Shown: positions 1 through 11,644, counted from the first letter of the stretch. The stretch is 64,000 bases of DNA from Pollenia angustigena (GCA_930367215.1 OV884059.1:237335803-237399802); one strand, 5' to 3'. A program made the numbers and translations. Notes: generated by a model from the letters alone, not told the origin.

Positions 1-264
1 TAATTTTTAGTAAAATACATGCGGGGGTTATTTACATATGCAAAACAATGTCGTATACTTTGAAGGAACAAAAACGTCGAATTGTGCAAACTTGCAAGAT
101 AGGTAACATTATTACATGTCAAAATTTTCGTGTAAAATAAGCAATGTTGCTCAACATTTTTCACAAATTTGAACAGAGTACTAGGCTTAACAACCAAAAT
201 AAATAATATATTAAGAAGCAGAGTATACACTTAAAACAGAATAATAAATTATTTCTTTTAATTC
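1..264. other. AT-rich sequence, nothing recognised
   Basis: No open frame, tRNA-like fold, or paired terminal repeats were seen in this stretch. Confidence 0.4.
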
Positions 265-267
265 TTA

Positions 268-720
268 AGCTGGAGGTCTGCACCACGCGTTCTATGCGAT
301 TGATACTGTATTAGCCTTTTTTAAGACGCACTAATAGTAAATTTTAAAAAGTTATCGCAAAATAATGCGCTTCACAGTAAGACATACAGAGACGCGGTAA
401 ATATATATATAACATTTGAAGAGCCATGTCATTCCCTTACTACGAAGCAGGTTTGTAAGGGAGCATATTAAAAAATAAGGGTAAGAAATAATTCCGTGTG
501 AAGAACTAATCCTTACATTCATAAATTTTAATATGCGCTGAATAAAGCGCTTTCTGTGTCAAAAATGTAATGATTCAAAGTGTGAACTCGCCATATAAAA
601 TTCTTGTTTTCCGTAGGCGCTATGGTAAGCGATACTCTTACATTTCTCACATACAAACTAGTCTACTTTTTTTACAGATTCATAAACGCATTAATATATT
701 GAACGCAAGTTGGGGACCTC
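268..720. mobile_element. possible Harbinger-like MITE end(s)
   Basis: The left end reads TTA|AGCTGGAGGTCTGCACCACG. It closely matches the right end of a separate sequence at 62740-62774 read in reverse (AGCTGGAGGTTCATACCACG followed by TAA). A partial inverse match (ACCTCCAGCT) lies at 711-720, but the flanks do not form a matching target duplication. The left end is therefore believable and the right end is not certain. The short frames at 570-997 are AT-rich and unlike any protein I know. Confidence 0.3.
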
Positions 721-1097
721 CAGCTACAGTACGTTTTACGGTTTTAATGTTTTTTCTCGCTAATATTTGCGAGAATAAAAACATCACTACAACACTATAT
801 TTTTTTTGATCCGCTTTAGTCACCTAACTGCAAAAATTATCCTTATTTCAAATTCTATGGTAAGTTTTTTTTTTAAAAACATTTTTTTCTATACATCTTT
901 TCGGAACTTTGAAACGACGCACTCGATTTTGTTCAGCAATCCTTCAAAAAATTCTAAAGTACACAAGATTAAAGTCTTTCTAATATCACTTTTTTAATTA
1001 AGCTATTAGTTTTGGAGTTACTGAGGCACAAGTGGAAAAAACATTTTTTTTTTTGTTTAATTATAAAATATTTAAACTCAAAAAATTCATAAAAACT
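721..1097. other. AT-rich spacer
   Basis: Homopolymer-rich DNA with no supported feature. The open frame at 806-997 is low-complexity F/S/K-rich translation. Confidence 0.4.
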
Positions 1098-1249
1098 TTA
1101 AATCAACAAATACTTCTCAGTTTTAGTACTTCATCGTAAAGCTGCATCTTTTAAAAATAAGGTTAATTTTTTTTATGAAAATCCTTGGATAAATTCGTGT
1201 TTTATTCCCGATAAACTAAATTTAACATTTTTTATTGCAAATTTGCGTA

Positions 1250-1293
1250 GAGCAACATGTTTGAATTATTCTCGCAACATGTTGCTCTACCCA
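1250..1293. repeat. perfect short hairpin
   Basis: GTAGAGCAACATGTT is followed about 13 bases later by its reverse complement, giving a 15-bp stem inside the composite TIR element. Confidence 0.7.
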
Positions 1294-1689
1294 TATTGCA
1301 ATAAAAATGTCAAACTAAGGTTCGTTCAATTTATTGGGAATAACCCAGGCAGAAAGAGACAATCACAACTATCAACATCAATACAACGTACTGTTTACCA
1401 AATTTACAATGTTGTCACAATATTAAAATGATAACGCCAAATGTGCGTCTTCCGACTCTTCTTTTTAGTGTTATCACAGTTCTGTAAATTTAAATCTACA
1501 ATGTTGGATTCACGAATTTAGAACGTAGTCACAACCGTCCTTCGACTCTTATTTTTAATATTGTTACAAATATAAATTCGCTAAATTAACAAGCTAAAAT
1601 TTGTATATTTTCTAACCTAAAATAGTTTTTGTGTTTTCATTTTAATACGACACTATTAAATTAATAAGACTACATTTTTGTATATACAG

Positions 1690-1898
1690 GGGTCCAATCA
1701 TCGCATACGATATCGAGCCAAATTGATCGAAATTATCCATATCTAATGAAATGTATTGAATTAAAAATAATAGCATTCGATATCGAGTAACTCGATATTA
1801 CCTTTATTGAGTTTTCATTTGATACGTCAGTGTCTATCGTATGCAAAAAATTCGATAGTTTATTCGATACGATAGTATCGAATGCGGTGATGAGACCC
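1690..1898. mobile_element. 209-bp MITE, 3-bp TSD CAG
   Basis: Terminal inverted repeats GGGTCCAATCATCGCAT and GGGTCTCATCACCGCAT face each other, and CAG flanks both sides (1687-1689, 1899-1901). The interior is rich in CGATA/TATCG words. It interrupts the repeat array of the surrounding element. No coding capacity. Confidence 0.7.
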
Positions 1899-2185
1899 CA
1901 GCGTTGTAGCGGTATAGAATTATTATAAACAAGGTATTAGGAACTAAAGGTTTAATTCTTGTATATACAGTGTTGTAGCGGTATAGTTTTATGAAAAATT
2001 AAAGTCGTATATTTGTATTTAGGGTGTTGTAGCGGTGTTGAATCTTATTTAAAAATGGTATTAAAAAACTAAGGTTGTAATTTTGTATCTACAGTGTTGT
2101 GATGCTACCAAATTTTTGGTAGAGTCACAATTTTGTATTTACAGGGTTGTGGCGGTACATAATATTTAGACGAGTCGTAATTTCT
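1899..2185. repeat. degenerate minisatellite (TGTTGTAGCGGTAT core)
   Basis: Four to five imperfect copies of a 60-75-bp unit that begins with a CAG(T/G)GTTGTAGCGGTA-like core. Part of the composite TIR element. A related degenerate pattern lies at 1380-1640. Confidence 0.6.
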
Positions 2186-2360
2186 GCCTGGGAAAACACG
2201 AATTTATCCATGGATTTTCATAAAGCCAAAATTATTTGATTTCTTTTATATGCAGCGTTATGAAAAAATAATTAAAGTAAAGGATTAAAGAAAATATTTT
2301 GTAATAAAAAGGTAAAACTTTGTGACTAATTTGCGATAAAAAAACATCAAAACTAGGAAA

Positions 2361-2500
2361 TGTTCTTTTTTTTTTAATTCACTAGGCTTAACCCTGCGAA
2401 GCTTTGCGCTTGTCTGCAGGAAAGAAACTGGCGGGAATCGAACCCGCAACCCCGACGCTGATAGACTAGATCACTACAGGCTATCCTACCGCGGGATTAA
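2361..2500 (-). mobile_element. tRNA-derived SINE, family A, copy 1
   Basis: Read on the minus strand this has a tRNA-like head: a box A-like stretch at 2474-2488 (TAGGATAGCCTGTAG) and a consensus box B at 2434-2444 (GGTTCGATTCC). A non-tRNA body follows (TTTCTTTCCTGCAGACAAGC), ending in an A-rich tail. The body and tail match the copy at 11413-11550. A tRNA gene would lack this shared body, and the acceptor/anticodon arms do not fold cleanly, so a SINE is the better reading. Confidence 0.65.
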
Positions 2501-2602
2501 AACAGGCATTTTTCCATGGACATGGTTATACAAATTTGTTTTATTTCTCAAAGATGCAGCTTTACGATAGTACTATAACTGGGAAGTATTTCTTGATTTA
2601 CT

Positions 2603-3373
2603 TGACTTACTGAGCGTCTTAATATGACTCAGCATTCTGCCCTTGGAGCGTTTGTGAAAATAATTATAATATAATCTGTGTAGACTGAGCCTCCGTTCAT
2701 CCTTAGCTGTGGATCTGCTAAAGAAGTCTTTCAGTTGGCAACACTGACTTTTTTAAGCGTTGTGTTTTAAAAGCTTGTTATAGCAGTAATGGAAAATAAT
2801 GTACAATTTTAATTATTTTTTTTTTAAATTAAGACTCTGTTGTTACCGTGGTACTAACGCGACTTATTCGGTAGAATTAAAAATTTTATTTTTGAATCGA
2901 AAAAAAACTGTTCTATTAAAGAAAATGTTAAAAATTTTAGCGCGTAATTTCAAAAATCAAAATTGAACCTTAACCAAAAAGTACCAAAAAGTAGTTAAAA
3001 AGAGCTTCCTTATAAAATTGTTTTTACGAGGGTGGACTAGATCCCTAAAATAGTCAACCACAAATTTTTGTAGAACCGATAATTTTTTTTTCAAGTTTGA
3101 AAATTTAGGAAATTAAATCTGTCAAAAAAGTTGCGAATATATGTGAACTGAAGCATTGTCTAGATGAATAAGCAAACTTGGTTTGTATGCGATGTACAGT
3201 ACTTTCTGAAATGCATTTTATAATTTAAGCTAGCTTACGCACCATCAGCCTACGATCATCCAATAAAATTTTGTAAATTTTCTAAGCCGTTTCTGGCACG
3301 GACACCTTAACGGTGTTCCTATTGGCAGCTCGAACGGCTTTGTTCAAACTGTAAAACTTAATGTTTTATAGTC
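2603..3373. other. AT-rich spacer with one small hairpin
   Basis: No gene seen. A roughly 60-bp imperfect hairpin at about 3282-3342 (ends AAGCCGTT/AACGGCTT, inner GACACC/GGTGTTC) is the only structure noticed. Confidence 0.35.
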
Positions 3374-3509
3374 GTAACGAAAAACGTTGCCAGAATGAAG
3401 ATTTTATCTTATTTTTGAAGATTTTTTGACCGGAATAAGATTTAAAGATTTTTTTTGTCATATGAAGATTTTTTAGTTTTAAAAATAAAATTTTTTAACT
3501 TTAAGTTTG

Positions 3510-4312
3510 TTTATGTTTTTATCTATTATCATTTTGGCAACACTGGTTTAAACAGCTGACGCACGTTTCGTGTTTTGTTTCACTGTCAAACATCTTCAGT
3601 TTGGTCTATAATTTAACCATGAGTCGTCTTACAAACGAACAACGCTTTCAAATTATTGAATTTTATTTTCAAAATGCGTGCTCTGTTAAGAAAGTTTATC
3701 GCGCGCTTCTTCCTTTTTAGGGTCAGTTTAATCGACCCAGTGAAGGGCCTATTCGGGCTATTGTGACTAAATTTCGCACCAAATTTACATTGTTGGACAT
3801 TAAACCACCAACACGCTTACGTAGAGTGCGAAGTGAAGAAAATATCGTAGCTGTATCGGCCAGTGTTAATGATGACCATCAATTATCGATTCGTCGCCGT
3901 TCGCAGCAATTGGGCCTCTTAACAATGGGCTTACTGAGTTAGATGAATATTTTATTTCACGTTCAGGACCGGTCAATTGGCCGCCTAGATCGTGCGATTT
4001 AACGCCTTTAGACTATTTTTTGTGGGACTATGTTAATGCTCATGTCTATACACACATGCCCGCTTCAATTGACGCATTGGAAGACAACATTGAAGCATTT
4101 ATTCATGAGATACCGGCCGAAATGTTCGAAAGAGTATGCCAAAATTGCACTAAGCGGATGGACCATTTGAGGCGCAGTCACGGTCAACATTTGCATGAAC
4201 TAATCTTCATCATTAAATTATATGGACCGTACTATCGATTCAAATAAAGATTTCATGAATTTTATGTGTTTTTTTTTTTAACTTTTCTATAGCTCTTAAA
4301 AAATCACCCTTT
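3510..4312 (+). pseudogene. decayed Tc1/mariner-type transposase element, copy 1
   Basis: After an ATG at 3619 the translation starts MSRLTNEQRFQIIEFYFQN. This is the helix-turn-helix start typical of insect mariner-type transposases (the DUF4817-like group). A stop follows after about 33 codons, then recognisable sequence continues in shifted frames. The frame at 4020-4247 carries the C-terminal part, with the catalytic-region signature CDLTPLDYFLWDYV just upstream and across its start. The middle, with the first two catalytic aspartates, is deleted at about 3918-3925. The 3' end AGCTCTTAAAAAATCACCC matches copy 2 at 63003. Confidence 0.75.
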
Positions 4313-5050
4313 ACAACATACATTAAAGTTTTTTAAACCATGAGGTTTTTTATCAGCTTGTTGTCTATTGGTTTTACACACTCTTGTACCCATTATCTAC
4401 CATACACAAAAATGCATCATTATTGCTGCGCATACAAAAAGAATCTTAGATAATGAAAAGAAAAAACGTAATAAGAATTCATATATTAAAGAACAAAAAA
4501 GTTCATCTATGTAGTACCAAAAGGTAAAACTAATGGAAGTTAGGAAGCGTTTAGTTTGAAAATTCGACATACAATGTTTATGATAATTTTAAAACAAAGT
4601 ATATATACCATAAGTTCTTAAGAATATCTTTTAAAAGGTGTAACAACATTATTTTAATAACTAGTCCATTAGGAATATTGCTAAGAAAATCCACATTTGT
4701 TCGATATAACAACGGTTTCAAAAAATATAATACGTATAAACTTAAGAACACTTAAGATCTTATCTTCTATTTTAATCTTCTTGCCCAAAATGTATATACC
4801 TCTTATTTTAGCAATTAATTACTTTCAATGCAACTTCTTTTTTTAGATGGAATTTTTAACGATCTTATTTATTAGAAATTAAATGCATTTAAAATGTATT
4901 TTTAGAAAAACATTTATGAAAAATATAATTTAAAACACAATTTAAACCTACAATCTTATTTTGTATAGATACCACAAATATGTATGTATTTCAATTTAAA
5001 TAGTTTCAATAATAAGAAATATGTTCTTAAAAAAAATTTATAACTTTTAC
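4313..5050. other. AT-rich interior of the hAT-like element
   Basis: No coding signal or internal repeat seen between the mariner insertion and the right end of the hAT-like element. Confidence 0.35.
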
Positions 5051-5160
5051 CTTTTTGCCCTTGTTAAAAAAATCTTAAGATTTTTCTCTTCAAAATAAGA
5101 TTTTTTTTTTCGCCAAATGAAGATTTTCCTTTCAAATCTACTGGCAACGCTGGTTACGAA

Positions 5161-5891
5161 TGAGCAAGCTCCCCTAGAAAGGAATCTAACATTGCTTTAT
5201 TTTTTAAATGAAAGTATTAAAATACGAATCGCTCACCAATTATTTATAAAAATAATTTTTTTTCCAAATGGCTTCAAAAAGTGCCCAACAACTTGGCACC
5301 TCGAAGCTTAAAACATACTAAGGTTTAATAAAGGTGCTTTTTTACTACTAACTTAAGGGCTTTGTGTCGAAACTCTTATATGTTTACATAGGGACTGAAA
5401 TGTCAGATAGTTTTATGATGTTTTAAAAAAAAACAAATAAAAATGCAATTGCAATTGCGAGCATAGGTAAAACAAAGAACGACCATTAGAGGAAAGGTCC
5501 GCTAGATTGATTGCCTTTTGGGTTGAGAGTCAAATCCAATTTAGAACATTATCTAAAGTTGCAATAAAATACCTATATTATAGTTTCTGTTACTTTGGTT
5601 CCTTCAGAATGGTGCTAATCAGCATCACAATTCGTCTAAAATAACGTGAATACATAGATACATATGTCTATCTCATACGTTCAATAAAGTGGTAAAAACA
5701 ACGAACTTTAGCCTAATAAAAAACTAGTTAAAGTTTTCCTACTTAAGTACAAACATTCAGTCGATAGTTATATCGATAGTAGAAAATATCGATAGTATCC
5801 CAGCACTACTTACTACACCATAGGAAAAACTTAAGGTAAAACACGTTCTGTATGCATGTATGTGTGGTAAAAAACCAAAAAGTAAATATAG
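5161..5891. other. AT-rich spacer
   Basis: No supported gene. A cluster of TATCGATAG words lies at 5758-5800 without paired ends. Confidence 0.35.
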
Positions 5892-6147
5892 CCTGCAAAT
5901 AAAAGGACCAGTCCAAACACGAGTGTAAACAGTAGTCCACAAGGGACCAGGACTAGTCGAAAAGTAGCCCAAACGTATGGAAAACCCCTGGTCTATTTAA
6001 CATTACGATGTCGTAGGAGAGGACCATATAACACACCTTTGGACCACTAAAAACAATGACATGGTCCATGCTTGCATTACATCGGACCAGTCAATGGAGT
6101 AGTCCATTTTATCAAAATGGATCAGGTGGTCCAATTTTATTTGCAGG
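5892..6147. mobile_element. MITE with CCTGCAAATA ends, copy 1
   Basis: Inverted ends CCTGCAAATAAAAGGACCA and CCTGCAAATAAAATTGGACC delimit 256 bp. A second copy, same orientation, lies at 43355-43672. The body contains repeated GGACCA/TGGTCC words. It has no coding capacity; frames reading through it are chance. Confidence 0.75.
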
Positions 6148-9100
6148 GTAATTATACACATATATTTTGCTTATAAACAAAAAAAAACAAATATTGACAT
6201 ATTTAAGGAGTAAACCAAATAAACATCTGGCGACTTGCGCAGACCTAATGAATAGACCTTGGGTTTTATAAAGTTTTCTTAGGTTTCCACAGGCTTTCAC
6301 CAAAGTAATTTTTTCACTTTTTTCACTCGTATTAAAAGTGCAATTTTTGGTAATTTTAAAGATGATTGAATTGATCATGAAGTTATTGAAATTGTAGGGG
6401 GTTTTTTTCTTCTGCCTTTGCTATCTTATGTCGCGGATTTATTGGACGTAAAAAAATTAATAGAAATTTTTATATATTAAAAAACTGTAGTGTAAATGAA
6501 TTTCGACTATTTCCCTTGAAATTTTTTTTTGGCTTAAATGTTTCAAGGTTAAAGAATTTAGCATTCTTAACATTCTCTTTCTATCCTGTTCTTGACGTAT
6601 ATAAAAGTAAAAAACAAACAAGAAGAAACGAAAAACTTAAATAAATTGCGTTTGAAAAAAATAAACTTCTTTTTTGGAATTTAACTTTTTTCTTTCCTTC
6701 TGGAAGAATGTTTGTAAACAAACCTTTGAATTATATAAGATATTTGTGTTCTTCTTATTTTGTTTTGCAAATTTTTGTGTTCAAAACAAAATGTGAATGA
6801 CTTTTAATTTATAAACAAGAAGAAAAAAAAAAGCTTAAGCAATAATTCTCTTTAAGTCAAGATCAGTATTCCTTTTGGTATTTTCTTAGAAAAAATCGTT
6901 TAAAATGTTGGACTTGTTAAGCAGAGTGCCCTGCCTGTTTTACAATGTCATTTACAATTCAGGAATTTGTTTTGTCAAAAAACTGTATTGTACAAATAAA
7001 AAGGAAAAAGTATCTTTGGACTTTATTATCGCAAAAGTCACAAATCATTTATTTCATTATGACCAGTGTGACAGGTTGTTTATTGTAAAGAAACATCGTA
7101 ATAAAAATAAATTTTTAGGTATTAAAAAATAAAATTTGTTCCAGAATTCATGCAAGTTATCGGTTTGTTCCCATTTTTGGATTCTTTCTTCTTCTTTTCT
7201 CGCCCTAATTCGCAGCGAAAGTATAATGAAACCAAAAGTGATAATTCATGAGCTTTTGATAATCTGTTCTGTCGGTTTGGCTCCATTCGTTGTGCTCAAC
7301 TTACTTAACCTTGACATCTTGTCAATGATGAGCTCATTCGTTGGTAAAATGCAGACAGAATTATTTGTAATATTTTTTTTTGAGTTTTTGTAGGTATTCA
7401 ATCTTCTTTTGTTTGATGATTTTGTTTTTAATTCGAAGCATTTGGCGGTATTCAATGTGAATTGAAATTCTTAATTGTAATTTGCAATTTGATTGGATTT
7501 TTATATCGTTTAATTATTTGAATTGATCTTTGTATGTTTATAATTACGAGTGCTCTATTTCTATTGTCTATGTTTAAATACTGCAATTTTTTTGCTGAAA
7601 TCGAAAATATTTTACAAATCTAAAAATTTTGTTTTTGAATTTTTAATGTATTTGAAAAGTTAGGGGCAGTCGCGGTCTGTGGCTCATAGCCCAGCCCTTT
7701 TTGGAACGATCTGTTTCATTTTCAAAAGCAAACTATTCCGGACTATACGCGATATAAAATATATAAACCTCCGTACCTACTTATATCAATCCAAGTACGG
7801 AATGCTTAATTCAATTACGGATTATTTAAGTTTTATTCCACCTTTTGTTTACAGAAGAACTCTTAATAATAAGATATCAGCAGCTAGTCCGACATGGGTT
7901 TCGTATGTATTCTACCTTAAACATTTTATGTGTTTTATTTAATAATTTTAACAAGTAGAATAGGGAAAGTTTTGCTTCTTATTTTACCTTTTAAACATAA
8001 AAATAATGTATGTTTTTCTTCTCGTAGTGTTGTTGCAGCTTCTACACAAGACAAGCAAATCGTTTTTTACCTTCTTTTGTAGCGTTGTTGTTGTTTCTAC
8101 AACAAACTTTTACAAGCACACGTGTATTTACGCATATTGATTTTCGAAAGTTATCCCAATTTGGATTGCTTTAAGTACTTTTTAGTGTTATTCGTACTTA
8201 AATATTTAAGTACGACTTGTACTTAAAGTAGTAGAAAAAACTTAAATTTAGTACGAGTTTTTTATTTCTGTGTACCATTTCTGCCCATGGTGAAGAGTAA
8301 AAAAATTAAGAATTTGTATATTTTTGTTTACACTCTCATTGCTAAGTGTATTTTATTCCCTTGTTAATTTTTGAGAGCAGTTTACTCTTTTTTGCTTCTA
8401 CATGTGTACTTATGTACCTTTATTCGAAGTCCTAACTACTCTGCAGTATGTATTTGGTTGTGACAGCTACACTACAGTATAGAGTTTGAAAATTTGAATG
8501 TGTGTTCAAATGGAATTATACAGGTATCTAGTACAAAGCTAAATATCTGTACTAACGAAAAAACTGTCATAGGTATTATAAGCTTTAACAATTTGTATAC
8601 ATATAGATGGGAAAAGGTTAATAGGGAAAATTGGGTAAAAATGGTTAAATACCCCGGTATTTACCCAAACGGTGGGTAATTTTATTTAATCAATGTTAGC
8701 TGCTCTCAAAAACACATACCTTCTTCACTTTAAGAAACTATACTCCGATTTATTTTTGTTGTAGTGCAATTTAACAAACTTTTTAATATAAACGACGTTT
8801 TTTTTTTTAAACAAAAACTAAATTAAAATTTATTTACAGTTAATGATAGTGTTTTATAAATACCCAAATAAATTTCCAAAAAAGGAATATACCCAGTATT
8901 CACCCAGACATCAGGTAAATGCCCGGTAGAATCACATCTATAAGTATACATAATTCCCAAATTTCGATCCCAATTGCTTTAATTTTTTTATATGTAAAAC
9001 TGTGTTGTCTTTAGCGCAGACACCAACGTGTTTGTGATTTTTCTTAAGGCATTTTGTTGTAGTTTGTGAAGCCAGCACATTATTAACTATACTATTATTG

Positions 9101-9403
9101 CGTTTGACAATAATATTTTTAAAGATCAAAGACCTCGTAAAAATCTCGGTTCCTTTGAAAAAATAATACAAATTTTAAACATTAACAATAGAAACATGCG
9201 TAATATCAAATTATGAGCGTGTGCCAACAAAAAACCGCCAGGTTCATCGAAGATGTTGTTTTGTGATTTTATAAAATGCGTGAGCACATTTTGCCAAAAT
9301 TACGAAAACAAAGCAGTAGTATAACCCATTGTTGGCATTGGTACTTAGAATAGTCAAATAATCTTTAATATCAGTTTAATAAAACCTGTTTTGTTCATTC
9401 ATA
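6148..9403. other. long gene-free AT-rich stretch
   Basis: Homopolymer runs and low-complexity frames only. A segment around 7830-8010 is loosely similar to 9830-10000, sharing (a) a TTTGTTWACARAAG word, (b) an ATC/TCAGCAG word, and (c) the order ATTCTAC-TTT, so it is probably the same old repeat family. AAGTAC words cluster at 8165-8235. No host exon with splice-site support was recognised. Confidence 0.3.
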
Positions 9404-9404
9404 A

Positions 9405-10297
9405 CGTCGGTTGATTATTTAATTGTCGTATGTGGATACAAATTACATACGACATACACACAGAAAAAAATCAATGTAAATTCGTTCAAAACAAGATGGA
9501 TTTTACATTTTTCAGTAGTGATTTTGCTTCATTGTTATTTCATGTTCATTTTACATGATTTTACAACAACTTGCGAACAACATTTTTTTCTTTTAAAATA
9601 ACTATAATTCATGTTGATTTAACATTGCAGTAATGTTAGAGCAAAATGTCATTTATATTGAAATAACAATCCGAATCACGTTGAATGAAAGTTATTTCAA
9701 GTTGAAACAACGTGAATTTCATGTAGAATCAAATTGGTTGGAGTGTGATATAACACTGTGAAGACAACATATGCATTTATTTAAGAATAATTCAAAACAC
9801 TTACCCCTGTAACACATGATTCACTTATTTTGTATCTCCTTTGTTAACAAAAGCATCAGCAGATTGGCGCGATATGGTTTTCGTCATAATTCTACTTTGA
9901 AAACTTGATGTACTATTTAACTAAATAATTTTAACTAAAAGAATACGGGAATTGTCTTCTTTTTATAACATATTTTAACATGAAAATAAGAAAAATGTTC
10001 ATACTTAAGTATGTGTACATGTTAATTTAACAAGATAAACTTTTGATTTTAATATAAAACCGGTTTTTATGGATTCAATATTGAACAATGTTATTTTAAC
10101 AGTGAATAATATTAAATAAACGTGATTTAAGGTTATTTTAATATTTTTCATTTTAAATTAATATGAAATAATGATAAATTTAAATAAAGGGCATACTTTT
10201 GCAGAAATTTACCATGATTCTCAATCAACATTTCGCCATGTTAATTTAACATTGGAATTTTTTTCTGTGTGTACGACAATTAAATAATCATCCGACG
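9405..10297. mobile_element. small palindromic MITE split by a later insertion
   Basis: CGTCGG(T)TGATTATTTAATTGTCG at 9405-9428 is mirrored at 10274-10297, and an internal GTCGTATGT/ACATACGAC pair (9425-9453) closes the loop. Without the inserted element (9455-10273) it is a roughly 75-bp near-perfect palindrome. The symmetry predicts the original sequence at the insertion point. Confidence 0.65.
9455..10273. mobile_element. CACACAGAAAAAA-ended element
   Basis: Ends TACACACAGAAAAAA and TTTTTTCTGTGTGTA are inverted. CGACA is duplicated on both sides (9450-9454, 10274-10278; the shared word is TACGACA). The interior has many GTTGATTTAACAT / GTTAATTTAAC / ATGTTATTTTAAC words, probably subterminal binding repeats. 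No transposase. The same ends occur on Z1, Z2 and the elements at 26713 and 51578. Confidence 0.65.
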
Positions 10298-11065
10298 ATA
10301 TGTAAAAGGAATGAATTCTTTTACGAGAGTTTTTTCTGTTTAGTCTAAAATAAATCAGTCGCTGCTTTTGCATTCCAATGCAACTTAATTATGAAATTTT
10401 TACACGCACAACTTAGTATTTTACAGTTTCTATATTAATCACCGACAACGGTTTGTAAATTGCCAAAATAAAAATAGATAACTTTCTACCTTAACCCGAA
10501 ATCAAAGAATAATAGTGGCTCCCCTTATATTTATTGCATAAAGTTCGATACTGAAAACGATCGAATTCGGTGGTTAGTTTTTTCACACGGCCCCCATAGG
10601 AATGTCATCCGGAATGTAGAGGATTCGGTTCAAATATTCTTGGTATTTTTATAAACTTTTTTCAGTGAAAATTTGCCAAATTGAACAACTATTTCGCACT
10701 ATTTCCTTTTCGAAACAAGGGTTTGTAATATGTAATGCTTTTGAATAACACTAAAAAGTACTAGAAACAATCCTATGTGATTACTTTCGAAAAACAAACC
10801 CCGAAATTTTTTTTAAATAAGTATAAAATTCTTCAACCAAGAAAAAAAGACTGAACTTTCATTGGTAGTGCTACTCTGAGAAAGTTAAATAACAAAGTAA
10901 GGGTTTTTATCTCATATAACTTATTAGACTGATCTCTCAGCATTGCATTCTTAATGCCTGCATACGCTTGTGTTTGTCAAAGTTTGTTGTAAACATTATA
11001 ACAACACCACACAAGTAGGTAAAAAGCAATAATAATATTCTGCTTTTGAATTTGGGATAAGTGCT
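10298..11065. other. AT-rich spacer
   Basis: Nothing recognised beyond low-complexity AT runs. Confidence 0.35.
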
Positions 11066-11068
11066 TTA

Positions 11069-11362
11069 AGCGGCCCATACACCTGCCATATTATTGTATA
11101 TGATATTCGCCATATTATTTCAATTTTGTCCTATATTATTCAATATGTCGCACAATGATTTCAATCATTCAATAAAAAGGTAAACATAACCTATAGGAAT
11201 AACATGAACAGCATTGTACACTATTGCCAACACAAATCACTTTCTTTTCGTTGTGCAATAAAAATCAAACGTCTTTTGATTGTTGCCAATATATTGTGCT
11301 ACCATCGAATATTACATACACAGGTAAAATTTAAAAATTTTATTGCAAGTGTATGAGCCGCT
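11069..11362. mobile_element. Harbinger-like MITE, 294 bp
   Basis: Inverted ends AGCGGCCCATACACCTGC and AGCGGCTCATACACTTGC, flanked by TTA on the left (11066-11068) and TTG on the right, a slightly decayed 3-bp duplication. The body is palindrome-like (CATATTATT/AATAATATG words). The end sequence has the same RNGG..YCAYAC plan as other MITEs in the window. Confidence 0.75.
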
Positions 11363-11412
11363 TTGGGTTAGACTCAATCTAATTTCACTTTCTGATTTTT
11401 GCAAGTACGAAT

Positions 11413-11550
11413 TCGGGATGAGTGCCCCGCTAGGCTAGCTGGTAGCGAGCTAGTCCGGTTTGCGGGTTCGATTCCTGCCAAAGACTCTGGCTTCTTTCCT
11501 GCAGATAAGCATAGAGCTTCGCGGGATTAGCTTAGGAAATTAAAAAAAAG
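11413..11550 (+). mobile_element. tRNA-derived SINE, family A, copy 2
   Basis: Box A TAGGCTAGCTGG at 11431-11442 (one mismatch to TRGCNNAGYNGG) and box B GGTTCGATTCC at 11465-11475 sit 22 bases apart, shorter than in most tRNAs. The body GGCTTCTTTCCTGCAG and the A-rich tail are shared with the minus-strand copy at 2361-2500. The segment lies between two copies of ACGAATTCGGGAT (about 11407 and 11629), which probably belong to the sequence it entered. Confidence 0.7.
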
Positions 11551-11644
11551 ATATTTTTAAGCGCATTTTGAGACTGATTCAATTTTACTTTTACTTTAAT
11601 CAATCTTTTTTCGGATTGTTCCAAGAACGAATTCGGGATTAAAT

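Larger units (their letters stand above)
1098..2602. mobile_element. composite TIR element with internal minisatellites
   Basis: Two nested pairs of inverted repeats define it. The outer pair is 1098-1155 against 2549-2602 (shared core GATGCAGCTTTACGAT). The inner pair is 1173-1210 against 2190-2225 (shared core GGATAAATTCGTGTTTT). The asymmetry between the right arms is explained largely by a SINE-like insertion at 2361-2500. Between the arms lie a perfect short hairpin (1250-1293), degenerate 60-75-bp repeats and another small MITE. No transposase frame is visible, so it is non-autonomous; the superfamily is not determined. Confidence 0.6.
3382..5152. mobile_element. hAT-like non-autonomous element, 8-bp TSD
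   Basis: The ends AAACGTTGCCAG (left) and CTGGCAACGCTG (right) are inverted. They are flanked by GTAACGAA (3374-3381) and GTTACGAA (5153-5160), an 8-bp duplication with one mismatch, as hAT transposases make. Subterminal copies of TGAAGATTTT and AATAAGATTTT occur on both sides. It has been entered by a mariner-type element. No hAT transposase remnant was seen. Confidence 0.6.

Noticed and set aside
268..720. A complete Harbinger-like MITE
   Set aside because: The right-hand match is short and the flanking trinucleotides disagree, so only the left end was kept with low confidence.
2401..2500. A functional tRNA gene on the minus strand
   Set aside because: Only box A and box B are convincing; arms do not pair properly and the downstream body is shared with another dispersed copy, which fits a SINE.
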